Positions 37,778-48,975 of a DNA stretch of 64,000 bases are shown piece by piece. The notes beneath the pieces were generated by a model. That model was given only the letters and a program-made list of their open reading frames with translations. It did no database searches and was not told the origin of the DNA. The stretch comes from Zerene cesonia. Its lineage: Eukaryota; Arthropoda; Insecta; Lepidoptera; Pieridae. Position 1 is the stretch's first letter; each line of letters opens with the position of its first letter. A program made the translations under genes and the position numbers. The DNA is taken from positions 5,526,406 to 5,590,405 of the forward strand of contig NC_052117.1 of NCBI RefSeq assembly GCF_012273895.1. The letters are read 5' to 3'.

Positions 37778-40700
37778 GTAATTCATGATGATATTGCCCT
37801 TGGTTTCAATGCTCTTGCTAAATAATTGTTTGTTTTGTTATTTGGCAATCTAATTGATTTGTCTTTACAGACATGTTAAGATTTCTTTCACAAATATTTT
37901 AAGATGGGCGATTATATATCTTTATTTAGTGAAGTGGACCTTGGTTATCCAAAATTAATTAATTCACCTATGTTCATATCTTTTAATTTTAAAATGGGAT
38001 TCCTTCTGTATTATATGCATAGAAAAATATATTGATTTTATTTCAATACTTTCACTTAGAGTTAATAAAATATTTAACATAATTCATTTCTTCTTTTGAG
38101 ACAAAGTGAACTGTCATACAATTAAAAAATATTTCCATCTTTTATCTTCAGGTTTGTACACTCGCTCCCGACTAATAGAAATCCTTTTCAGTACTGACTT
38201 ATTATATTATTCAAACTATGTTATTAGAGTTGTTGGTTTACATATAGTATTAGGAATACATATTATAGTTTATAAAATAATAACTTGCACATATTTCAAT
38301 AAATTGATTATTTTTTTAGATTATCACAAACTTTAATGCTAGTGAGAAACTTCCATTGGATTGTTATTGAGGACTCTGAGACCAAAACAAAGCTAGTTGA
38401 AAATCTTCTAAAGGAATCCACACTCAAATATACACATCTCAATGTAAAAACTCAAAAGTCCAAGCATTCAACCGTAAGTATCTTATGCACCTTCAATTCA
38501 ATATAACAAAATGTATGTCTATGAACTTGTACTTCTTATATTACCACTCTTATCAGGTTCTTTGATAAAGGACTGATCACCTTTTTGTATAAATTCTTGA
38601 TTAAACTAGAGCATTTGTTATAAAATGGTAATGAGCCCAGACCATATGTGCCTGTCATAACTTATGATTTCATTCAGTAGAAAATTTTGCTTTTCATATT
38701 TTCATATAATTCATAATAGATATCTCCTAGACTAGAAGTGGCATAGACATGTAGATTTTACTTCCATTATTTGCAATATTTCAGGTGATGGATATCAATA
38801 TATGTGTGTTTAAAACAGATGCATACTACACATCTTGGTACTGTGTATGTGGTTCATTTTTGATTTATGCGAGTTTGTACTGCTATGTGTTAATATTTGT
38901 TATTATGTAATGGCTAAAATGATCTGCCACATGGGGCTAAAGAAAGAAATTTGTATATTTAGTGTACATATACTAAATATACAAATTTCTTTATATCAAA
39001 TTTTTTTACCACACAAAACAATTAAACACATAGGCAAATTACATTTGATATAATTGCTTCATCCACTTTGATAATTCGGATGTAAATGCGGTCTCCTTGT
39101 GTGGCATTACCATTTAAATGAGTTCTAACACAATAATTATATGAAATAATTTTGCTGATAATACAAAAAAATCTCATAAATTTGTCATGTTGTATTTGAT
39201 TTTGTTGAAAGTGTGTTTGAAATAACAATAATTACTAGGGAACTGAACACTATTAGCCTTGCACTAAGATTAAGCAGTAAGCTAGTGAAGATTTTGCTTT
39301 AGTTCTGTTTTTGTTGTATATATTCTTTCAGTACTTCTTTAAAAACCTAATAAAATATGGATCTTGTAATATTATGATGGAATTATTATTAAAAAGTAAT
39401 GAATTACTTAATAAAAAAAAGAAAACTTAATTTCTAATCAAATAGCTACAATATTTCAAGGTTACTTCATTGAATTTACATATAAATAACTTGATTAGAT
39501 AACTATATCATCATGTAAATAACCAGAATGCAAAGTTGTCTTAAATGAAAACATTTTTTTAATTAAAGAAATTATTTCAAAATAATATTGCATCTTGACT
39601 TGGTGAACATTATACTTTTATGCAAAAAAACATTATAACATACCATTTTAGACATATGAAGCAAGAAGTTAAACTGTGTTACTTTAAATGATATTGTACA
39701 AAAATGCTAAAATATATCTATAATCGTAAGAAAAGAATAACACATAAATACGGTAATATTTCCATTGATTCCATCAGGCCAGCGGTGTGGAGCAGCGAAA
39801 TGTGGCCCTGAATTGGATTAGAGACCATTTACGTAAATCTGAAGATAAGAAAGGTGTTGTGTATTTTATGGATGATGATAATACCTATGCTCTTAAAGTT
39901 TTTGAAGAGGTAAGTTTAAATGAAATTTGTATCTATTCTTCTCTTTCTTTTATATTTCCTAATTATAAATTTGATTTGTGGATGACGACAATAGATATCT
40001 TTTCAAGGTTTTTCAAGCGTTTTGTGGGTGACGATTTTTTTTATTAATTTGATTTCACATTTTATAATCAAATCATTTTAGTAAAATGTAAATATTTGCT
40101 AAAATGTCTCTTAAGATATTTCAAAATTGGTTTTTGCGTTCATGTAGACTATTCATTGATATTGACTGAGCAAGAGAAGACAAGATATAAATGTGTGGGT
40201 TCTTGTTCCCTCTGTGGATTTCCGGATTAGAATCTCTCTTAGAATCTTTCCTATATCCCTTCTCGAATCCCAATCTATCTCTGTACCAAGTTTAATTGAA
40301 ATCGGTTCAGTGGTGTAGGCGTGATGAAGAGATAGACCGAATAACTTTTGTATTTTTAGTATTAGATACCTCTTCTGTCTGTAATATGTCTGCAACTCTA
40401 TACAAAATATGGCTGACTTTCATTTATTGATGTGAATTGCTTTCAATTGTACTCATTTGTTTTTTTTTATATGATGCATATATGCTTTCATAGTCATCAA
40501 ATATTGTTTATATTTTCAGCAGAAGGTATGTTAATTTCTCATACATAAAGCATTTAAACAATAATGTTTATTGTATGTTTATGTTACTCATTGTGGATAC
40601 AATAACACTGCAATGATTTCAGTGCATTCTTTATCAATTCCCATTATAAACAATAGAATAAAAACCAATAAACTTTGTAATTTTGTATAACTAGTTCGTT

Positions 40701-43700
40701 CCAACGCCGACCGGATTGTCCTGAGATAAAAACGAATGTAACATATAGCTTATATTCCGAGAATAGTTGAGAATAGTGCCTTATGAAAATAGTATAGAAT
40801 TATGAAATAGTATGTACTTTAGAATAGTATTTAGGCCTTTTAACAGGTTTAAAAAAAAAAGGTTAAAAGTTCGAGTTTTTTTTCTTTGTTTCGTCAGTGT
40901 CGTGTCGTGTTTTAGGCTTTATCTGACCTAACAAAGGAAAGAACATCTATCGACTGGGCGAACTGATTTGATGTTTTTTTTTATTTTATTGCTGATGTGT
41001 CATGTGGTTCCATTTAAATTTGTTTTAGTTCTTAAAATTTGATGGCGTTTTAATTTTTTAAAAATAGTTATGCCAATACAATATGAGTGCAATGCATAAT
41101 ATTATACATCCATTTCAAATACTGAAATGACTACAGTAATGTTATGTGAAACTATACAATTACAGATGCGAAAAATAAAGAAAGTTGGCGTGTGGCCGGT
41201 GGGTATAGTGGGAGGGATGAGGGTGGAAATGCCTCTAGTCACCAACGGAAAGGTCTCTGGTTACAACGCAGTGTGGAAACCGTTCAGACCCTTTCCCATT
41301 GATATGGCTGGATTCGCTATCAACGCGACACTGTTCCTGGACCACCCGGAAGCGAAGTTCTCTAGGAAAGTCCAGTCCGGATTTCAGGTTGGTGTTTTTG
41401 TCCCAAATTAACGGACAGTTCTCAATTCTTGCTGTTTGTTACGAAAGTAATTATGAGTAACTTGTTTTTTTTTTTTATTTGGTAAAGACTGTTTAGTTTA
41501 TAGGTTTATTTTAGATAAATAGACAGATAATACTTTATTGCACTCAAAATTTACATAAAAACATAGAAAAACACAAAGTGAGAACATGACCAAATCGCGC
41601 TCTTATCGCTCTGTATTTTAATTATTTAAAAAGGATTTAATGATTGAAATGGGAAGAAACACTGCTGAAAACGTTATTTAATGTAGTAAATTATATAAAT
41701 TGATATCAATACATTACATGAATCGTGTATCAATATTGATAATAATTTAACTAGCATCTACACTTAGCATGGCATCTGATTAGTTTCTAGAAAATATTTT
41801 ACATGTGACTATTAATTAAAATGTTATGTTAACAATTTATATTCTTTTGATATCGATACCGCTATCTATATATCATTTCATATTACGAGAGAAAATATAG
41901 CTTTACGTAGCTAAATGTACGTTTACGTATTTTTTTCGTATAGGTAATGCGGTCAAGGTATTCTGAAAGTGGGTTTACTTGAAATATATGCTCATTCAGT
42001 GTGAATATATTAACATCCATCTTAAAAGCCCGGCAAGTGCGAAATACGTAGGTTTTGCGTTAACGTAATTCTCAATATTATATTCAAAGAAAAATGTTCT
42101 AATGTAATAAACTCTTTACTTACTATTTTTCCTACATTACTAAGTTTCAATGTGCTAGACAAAATTGATGTAATATATATTAGTGTATTTTTTATTCTTA
42201 TCTATTTATATAGTAGGTGAAGTAAAAGTCATAGATATTTATTATCATATCATAGATCTTTGTTTTTAAAATCTTCTGTGGGGCTGTGGAGTCTACCTCA
42301 GGATGAGCTGGCCTAATTCGTGCCGAAACGTGCAGGATTCCCACATACCATGTTTCTATTGCTGTAGTTTTTAATCTGTCGGTGTGTTATCATGCTTTAT
42401 GATAATATAAACCAATGCTATTTATAGTAGTATTATTTCCGGTTGCGATTAACTAGGATTTATTGTGAATACTGTATTGACTCGCAATTAAATATTTTCT
42501 TCTATGTGTTTTAATTACTTTTGTATTGCATTATGTAGCTATATAGTATAATAGCTTTTTTGTCACTTTAAAATAAACTGAACACAAATGATATTGATGT
42601 TAAATATATGTTACGCTCAAATCGTGGGATTCCTGAATCTAATGTGGTAGTCGAGCACGTTTTGGACGAATTGGGCCAGCTCGCACAATTGTAGTACCGA
42701 ATCCTCAAAGAAAACCGGCGTAATTCATTATGTAATAATCATTATTCAGTATATTCATTCGGTATTCTACCGTATTTCGTTCGGGAGAGTTGAGTAGTGG
42801 AGCCGAAGCCCGTTTCCTTTTCCTCATCTTTCAGTCAGTCCATTCGTTCACTCAAGTCGTCAATCCTTTCCTTATACTAAAGGCACTACCTCTGCGAATG
42901 TAGATTGGTGGTAGAAAAAATCGTGCTCACGACCCGCTGTGTCTATCATGGAAAGACTCGACGCGTTGTGGCAATGAAGAAAATCTATGACTGGTCAGAT
43001 ATAATTGGTTTACCATTACACGACGGAGAGGCTTATACTTGAAACAATTATTAATTCACACGAATAGTCTTTAAATATAAGTTAATATTAAAAAAAAAAA
43101 ATATGTAAAAAAAATTATTATTATTTCGTTTGATTGTAATTTATTATGTAGTTTTATAAACTGGTCATAGCAATAGACCGTACAATACAACCATCCGATT
43201 TCAAATAGTTTTAAATCAATTTCTAATTAAAACTATTTGGATTACGTACAAAAAAAAAAAGCTTCGAAATAAAATTTATGGGAACAAAATCACGGCGTTA
43301 TAGCAAACATTAAAAATATATAAGCATTTTGACGTTTGTATGCGATTGACCGATACCATGCGGGCCTAAGGTCATTACGATAACAAATATGGGTAGTACT
43401 TTCACTGTTTATCTGTACGTGTGTTTCCGTTTTTTTACACATTCGTTTTGTGTTTATATTGATTACAACTAACCAGCTGTTTCTGGTTTAAACTTTTATA
43501 AGTTGCGTTTATTTGTCTTTCTATGTTTAACCATTAAGTCCCTTTTTACATTGATTCTATCATTTCAGCAATTATTAGTGCTTAAAATTTCTCATATTAC
43601 GTTAATAAAGTACTAAATATATACTAATTACCTAAAATAATAGTCGCAATAAATTATTACCACTTTCAATTATCGCCGCCTACCTTAAATATTACGACCT

Positions 43701-44903
43701 AGAATTTATTTGTTTTGTGTATGAATACATATACAAGCCAAAAAGAGTTTAATTAAAGGTAATGCGTGACAAACTTTCATCGAGTTAATGTTAGTTAATG
43801 TGGAAAATACATATGCTAATTTGAATTTCTACTCGAGTGTACTTCGAAATATTTGTGCCAATGCATGTACAATATAACGAAAATTATAATTCATGGCACG
43901 CGCTATCGCTTGGTTCGTTTTTTGTCCTCATTTAGTTGTTATTTTCTGTGTCTGCCTTATCACCGTTTTTTAGTGCAATCAATTAATTTATGAGCTACAC
44001 TTCGTCTTTGGTGACTAGACTTTGATGCTGAATTGTGTAATTTTTTCAAACAGCCCTCGAGCGTTCATCAAATATTAACTAATGCTAGAAAATATTACAT
44101 TGCCAATCAACCAATCTCTACTCTTTCATTACTATAAAGCTCTAATCTCAGAAACTGCTAGACCGGTTTTCATAAAGGCTTTCACCGTTTGGTACATACG
44201 TGATACTTGAATGCTAAAGATATATAGGTATTGTTTAGTGTACCACAGGCGAATGCGGGACGAACCGCTAGTAATCATTTGGATAGAACAGATGTAGACT
44301 TAAGGACGCGTTTACGAATTACAAAGACTAAAATATCTTATCCTATCAAGTTATCTTTCGATAGAGTTGGAGATGGAATAAGCCTGTAATAAACAAAAAT
44401 AATAATTGTCAAAAATAGATTCCTGTTTTATCTCTTAATGGCGGTTAGTTGGTTTAGGCGTTGATATTGCACGTCGTAAAAACGATTATCCGTTACCCCT
44501 TCACTCAACATTGATGATACAAGGCTTCAGTCAGGATTATTATCTATTATCTACAACTTTCATAATCTTCTTCCTTTAAAATGCCTTGAAATTTATTTAT
44601 GAGCGCACATGTTCTGAAATCCACATAGTCCACGCTAAAGAACGCGTCCCTAATAATATAAATATATATCGTCCAGTGTACAATTCCCATTATGGTTAAA
44701 TCGCACAATCTAACTCAATGTTGTATTGAACATTTCAGGAAAGCGAGATTTTGAAGTACGTAACAACAAAGGATGAGCTCGAACCGCTCGCAGACAACTG
44801 CACCAAAGTGTACGTATGGCACACACGCACGCAGAAACCATCCATTTTGAACCCGAAGAAACTCAAGAACCCGCCGTTGCCTGACGACCATATTGAGGTT
44901 TGA
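37566..44903 (+). CDS. GlcAT-I: Galactosylgalactosylxylosylprotein 3-beta-glucuronosyltransferase I (GlcAT-I / B3GAT3), five coding exons, complete
   Basis: CDS is join(37566..37777, 38320..38473, 39778..39909, 41166..41387, 44739..44903): 885 nt, 294 residues plus stop, every junction GT-AG and in phase. Glycosyltransferase family 43 enzymes of this type act in the Golgi, transferring glucuronic acid from UDP-GlcA to Gal-Gal-Xyl-Ser and completing the linker for heparan and chondroitin sulfate. Seen here: a short cytoplasmic tail, a membrane anchor at about residues 18-32 (type II), the start of the catalytic fold at ITPTYARLAQKADLTR (56-71), HWIVIEDS (83-90), GVEQRN (125-130), the metal-binding DDD (154-156) in YFMDDDNTY, GGMR (182-185), PFPIDMAGFA (208-217), E241 at the position of the family's catalytic glutamate, and VWHTRTQKP (266-274). 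NAT (219) and NCT (260) are N-glycosylation sequons. The stem is short; human GlcAT-I is about 335 residues. GlcAT-P or GlcAT-S paralogues are the alternative, but compactness favours GlcAT-I. ATG 37566 has a weak -3 base (T); Met9 (aaaATGC) is a possible second start. Confidence 0.93.
38320..38473 (+). CDS. GlcAT-I: GlcAT-I coding exon 2
   Basis: The acceptor is tttttttag|a, whose first base completes the Arg71 codon. It encodes residues 71-122, including LSQTL, HWIVIEDS and YTHLNV, which are conserved positions of the N-terminal UDP-binding half of GT43 enzymes. The donor is tcaacc|gtaagt, in phase 0. Intron 2 is 1304 nt and contains a perfect 21-bp hairpin. Confidence 0.93.
38943..38992. 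repeat. Perfect 21-bp inverted repeat in GlcAT-I intron 2
   Basis: Arms 38943-38963 and 38972-38992 (aaagaaatttgtatatttag and its complement) with an 8-base loop gtacatat. A second weaker pair, ttatatcaaat / atttgatataa, follows at 38991-39053. Confidence 0.9.
39778..39909 (+). CDS. GlcAT-I: GlcAT-I coding exon 3 (DDD metal site)
   Basis: The acceptor is ccatcag|gcc. It encodes residues 123-166 with GVEQRN and the YFMDDDNTY block; DDD at 154-156 is the DXD-type manganese/UDP-sugar site of the family. The donor is gaagag|gtaagt, in phase 0. Intron 3 is 1256 nt and carries repeat fragments. Confidence 0.95.
40194..40345 (-). mobile_element. Repeat fragment in GlcAT-I intron 3
   Basis: Contains tgtggatttccggattagaa, tgtaccaagtttaattgaaa and tcggttcagtggtgtaggcg, similar in order to the repeat at 24738-24950. 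Confidence 0.45.
40691..41060 (-). mobile_element. Repeat fragment in GlcAT-I intron 3 with CTAGT-type end
   Basis: Left end actagttcgttccaacgccg then ccggattgtcctgagataaa; right part gtcatgtggttccatttaaa is shared with 8.9 kb and 29.1 kb. These may be two adjacent elements. Confidence 0.4.
41166..41387 (+). CDS. GlcAT-I: GlcAT-I coding exon 4 (acceptor-site half)
   Basis: The acceptor is attacag|atg. It encodes residues 167-240, including VWPVGIVGGMR, PFRPFPIDMAGFA and the sequon NAT at 219. The donor is tttcag|gttggt, in phase 0. Intron 4 (3351 nt) is the largest and holds several mobile-element fragments. Confidence 0.95.
41514..41625 (-). mobile_element. Same LINE 3' tail in reverse, GlcAT-I intron 4
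   Basis: aatagacagataatactttattgc is the reversed tail with its AATAAA-like signal; aatcgcgctcttatcgctct is the reversed hairpin block seen at 62540. Confidence 0.5.
42290..42350 (-). mobile_element. 5' module of the R1 composite repeat, reverse
   Basis: gagtctacctcaggatgagc, tggcctaattcgtgccgaaa and cgtgcaggattcccacat are the reverse complement of the module at 42640. Lies 300 bp from that copy, in inverted orientation, in GlcAT-I intron 4. Confidence 0.55.
42640..42910 (+). mobile_element. Composite repeat R1 in GlcAT-I intron 4
   Basis: Two modules: tggtagtcgagcacgttttg / gggccagctcgcacaattgt / aaaaccggcgtaattcatta, then cgtttccttttcctcatctt / cactacctctgcgaatgtag. Same order as 4995-5278. 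Confidence 0.6.
44128..44272 (+). mobile_element. Helitron-like repeat in GlcAT-I intron 4
   Basis: Contains aaagctctaatctcagaaac, gctagaccggttttcataaa and the end gggacgaaccgctagt. It has the same organisation as the other CTAGT-ending repeats, in a different subfamily. Confidence 0.55.
44739..44903 (+). CDS. GlcAT-I: GlcAT-I coding exon 5 (catalytic Glu, C-terminus, stop)
   Basis: The acceptor is catttcag|gaa. The first codon, Glu241, aligns with the catalytic base glutamate of GT43 enzymes. NCT (260), VWHTRTQKP (266-274) and the terminal HIEV follow, ending at TGA 44901-44903. The 3' end of the mRNA is not certain; an AATAAA lies at 45426-45431 and an ATTAAA near 45319. Confidence 0.94.
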   Translation, partial: ESEILKYVTTKDELEPLADNCTKVYVWHTRTQKPSILNPKKLKNPPLPDDHIEV

Positions 44904-46239
44904 ACTCGTCTCTCGAATCCTCATGGTTAACAATCACCGTTTGACGGTATTCTAACATTATATCAATGTTTGACACATCGAGGTTTTAACGCAAATGTGC
45001 GTTTTGTATACCTTAATCATTCGATCGCGTAAATATCCACTCGGAATAAGTTAAGACATGTCTAATTACGTCAAGTATTACAATCAGGCATCTGTTAGAA
45101 TGTCTATGTTTAATATATTGGTTAATGAACAACGTATGTTTTAGTCATTATTATAGTTTTTTGTGTCCATTTTACACATTTTAATCATTGCCACATGAAA
45201 TTTGTACGAGCAAAACATTTATTCGATGGAGGAAATTGTATTTGAAAATACACATTCCAAAGCAATATTTTATCAAACGTTCATTGGTTGAAGTGATTGT
45301 ATCAAGGCTTAACAATTAAATGATAAATGTGTAGTAATCTTAGTTGCAGTGAATATTCAATAATAATTAATATAAAGAACTTTAAACATCTTTAAAGTTT
45401 AAGGATACTCATAATTCGATCAAACAATAAAGTCATATAGCAAACGTACTATTGCTACTTAAATACGTAGAATAGATTTTAAAATGTAAATTTGCCAATA
45501 AGTTAAGATTGATGCAATAATTGATAGAAAATAATTGTTTAAAAATAATCCAATTCGAAATTAAAGATCAGTATTATAGTTGATTTGGCCGATAGGATTT
45601 ATATACCTAATAATAAATAAATTAAAAATAAATGTTTTAAATTCGCGGGCTAATTCGTAAAATATGAATTTTAATATTAATAACTACTGATGCATAATTA
45701 TATTTTATAAAATCATCAGCAATATTAAACACAGCTAAATCATAAAAAAAAATGTCGTATATGATTTTAGTATATTTTTTTATTTCCTGACTTTATTTTA
45801 ATCCAGTATTATTTTATTTTTTATCCTTTTTACAAAAATGCTATGCGAATTTGATACTTGTTAACAAATACAATTTCAATTTATTTTTGAAATTAAATAC
45901 TATAACGGATTTTAATGAGGTTTCATCAACGCAAGATAATCCAAAAGTGCTTGACTCATAATGATCATTCGTTCGAGAAAATATTTGTTTAATATAGTTC
46001 TATGTGATTATATATTAAACGACACAAAATCAGATAAACACGTTCTGACTAACTGATACGACTTTTTTCATAATTTCTCTTAGATTTCTCCGGTTCTGTT
46101 ATTGATTTTTGCCAAGGACGGAATTGATCTCCATTGAATTATATATATAAATTAGTAAAGTAAAGATTCAGAAGTTTATGTGGGTTGACAATCGAGTAAT
46201 AAATTAATTAGTTGCTGAATCAGGTCTTAACAGTTTTTC
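44904..46239. other. GlcAT-I 3' UTR and AT-rich downstream sequence
   Basis: Candidate poly(A) signals at about 45319 and 45426-45431; the true mRNA end is unknown. No other feature. Confidence 0.5.
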
Positions 46240-46296
46240 AACGACTCATAACGCAAAACGAGAGTGCTCTACTCTCGTTTTGCGTTATGAGTCGTT
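46240..46296. repeat. Perfect 26-bp inverted repeat with 5-base loop
   Basis: Left arm 46240-46265 (begins aacgactcataacgc), loop gctct, right arm 46271-46296 (ends gcgttatgagtcgtt). All 26 pairs are Watson-Crick. It lies 1.3 kb past the GlcAT-I stop. It could be a hairpin RNA source, a small foldback element or an assembly artefact. Confidence 0.9.
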
Positions 46297-48814
46297 CAGT
46301 ATTTCTGTGTTCGGGGTTAGATTAATTATAATATTCAATAAATCCGTTATAATGTATTTAATTCCAAATTTAATAATATAATACTTGCGTGAAATCAAAC
46401 ACGCGAAAATACTATATCGATTTAGTTTTTAGGAGGAGGATTTTTAGTATTTTTATACACAACTGCGCAATTACAAATCTTAGTGCTATATAACGCTAGT
46501 CTAATTTCACATAAATTTTATTATTCTAGGTTGATTTATTTACCTAATTTATTTTTTATTTGCTCATTTATGTTCTGTATCTTATGTTGATACAACAATT
46601 TTTAATAAAAAATTATTAATAAAATTTAATAAGATACTTGACTATAAGGTAAAATAGTAAGGTAAAAAAGTATATGATTCAATCATTGATATAAAAACTC
46701 TTAAATTCAAAATGTGTAGATATGTAACTTGATTTTATGTAGATTTTATATATTTATTTGATTCAGACTTAACTTCCATATTTCGTTCGTTTAATGTTGC
46801 CATTTAATTACGAATGAATATTAACCGTTTACATCAGCATATTAAATAATCATTCACGTTTTTTTTTAAATAGTCAAGTATCTTGTTAGTAATTATGGGT
46901 GTCGGAACAATATTTATTTCGCTATTCTTTATTTATCTGTTTTGATCTAACGCTTAAAACGGATAAATGAATTTATTTAATTTTGTTCTTTATTTAATAA
47001 TCATTATGTGTCTATACTCTATATAAGTTAGCGTAGTGGCCTAACTTTCATTAGAACAATATCAAATAACGAATGACTATGAGTGTATTAATTTTAGTTT
47101 CAATTTTGTATTTATCGTAGAACAACTGGATAGGTATCTTACGCACAAATTAATGAAAATAGTTGGAGTTCCTCGTGAATGTAGAATATAGTAAAATGAA
47201 AAGTTTAGTGATAACATTGTTCTATAATCAAATATTGTTTTCAAACGATTGTGATAATACAAGAGATGATCATTTTTAATACAGCTGGTTCGTCTTTGTG
47301 TCTTGGTTATTCAATTATCTGTCATGATAGTGACATGATCATAAATACTTTGTCTTCTTACATTTGAAATTGAACATTTTTCAATAATAACAAGAAACAA
47401 TTAATTGAAGAAAGAAATGAAAGAAATAACATTTCTAAAATTGTATCGGAAAGCTAACAAACATGGTACATCACAAGAACATATACCTTTTTTGAGATAT
47501 CAGTTATACTATATAATAATAAAGTCATAATATTATATCATGTCATTCGTTAACTATATTATGCTGGTTACAAAGCAGGTTTATGTAAATAAACGCTTTT
47601 AAAAAACCGACGTACTGTTTTTGGTACTTTTAATTATGTATTTAAACTTTTGATTATAAAAAAAAATTTAAATGTATGAAACCATAGAATTATAATTCAG
47701 TGCATAATATCTAGTTTTTAGAATGTCATGCTCAAAGTGTCGGTCTAATACTTTCGTCCTTGACATGTAATTTTTGTACTTATAATAATTTATATAGTTA
47801 ATTTTGGATTCTGTGAATTCTTATTTCCAGTGATTTGATGTACGGAATGTTGTTTTTGTATATGGATGATATTTTATTCTATTACTTTCCAGTTTTTAGC
47901 TTTAAGTAAGTCTTGGTATTTGTAAAATTATGAAAAAAATAATATAAAATGATTTTAATGTATTTTGGTTTTCATTTATAGGCAAGCATTAAGAAGTGAA
48001 AAAGTTTTTTTTATATTATGTATGTCAGTATAATTTTTGTTAATCGAGAAATTTGTCATTTATAACCTCACTTTTGCTTGTCAAACTAAAATTAAACTCG
48101 TTTATGCATTTTGAGGGTTTTATAACATACACGTAGCATTTATGTATTTTTATAATTTATTATATCTCAACAGAGCAATAATTTGAGAACTATAATTATT
48201 GGTGTGTGTAAATTTCCTCACTAAATATTATGTAGGAAGTTTAATAGAGATTGTATCTGTATTCTATTTAATTAATTGGTACAGATTATATATTTACAAT
48301 AAGTGTTTTTGTTTCTTCATTTATGTTGACATTAATACGCGATTATTACATAAATATCAAGACAACTTAATAATTATTATGGTTCAGAATTTATGTAGTT
48401 GTTTGAATATTTGTACATGTATATGCGAGATTGTATGTGTGCGTAACAAGCACATTTATTACGTAAAATGTCTTAGATTTACGCGCACTATGACACGCAT
48501 TGCCGTATATTGAAAGAGTAAAACGGACTGTTTGCTGCCCTAATAGAGAAATTAATTATTATCCATAGTATTTAATGTATTACCCTATGTATGATTTTAC
48601 AATACGTAAATAAATTATTCCTGTGAATGCTGTTTTTCATTTACCTTGTTTTATCGTATGATTGAAAATTTATTTTTTTATTGAGGCCCTATATGATAGT
48701 ATAACGCGCTCTAAGTAACCTAAAAAATTATTGAGCCTTTCGTCATGATTCAAATGATTCTGGGCGGGTTTTTGAAATTTAATTTTTATTTGAATAGTAC
48801 ATGTGTGTATTTTT
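46297..48814. other. AT-rich spacer, nothing supportable
   Basis: A 104-codon frame at 48199-48513 has AT-driven composition and no motif. Confidence 0.6.
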
Positions 48815-48975
48815 TTCCTTACCCTTCTAGTCTCGTCATCAAACCTCTTTATCCTTCTTCATAAGCTGGCAAAATAGGCAGAGATAATATTGCCTGGTGG
48901 AATGTTCATGGTCGACAGTAGTGGCTTACCATCAGGTGACTTATCAGCTCCGTTGTCCCGGTATAATATAAAAAA
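48815..48975 (+). mobile_element. Repeat family R1 copy, diverged
   Basis: Shares ttccttacccttctagtctc, cataagctggcaaaataggc, ggaatgttcatggtcgacag and ggcttaccatcaggtgactt. Confidence 0.55.

Noticed and set aside
41127..41165. ATG upstream of GlcAT-I exon 4 as an alternative start
   Set aside because: It is intronic sequence just before a good acceptor at 41165; the exon phases require splicing.
48199..48513. 104-codon open frame on the + strand
   Set aside because: Rich in Y, C, I and N codons expected from AT-rich DNA; no domain pattern.
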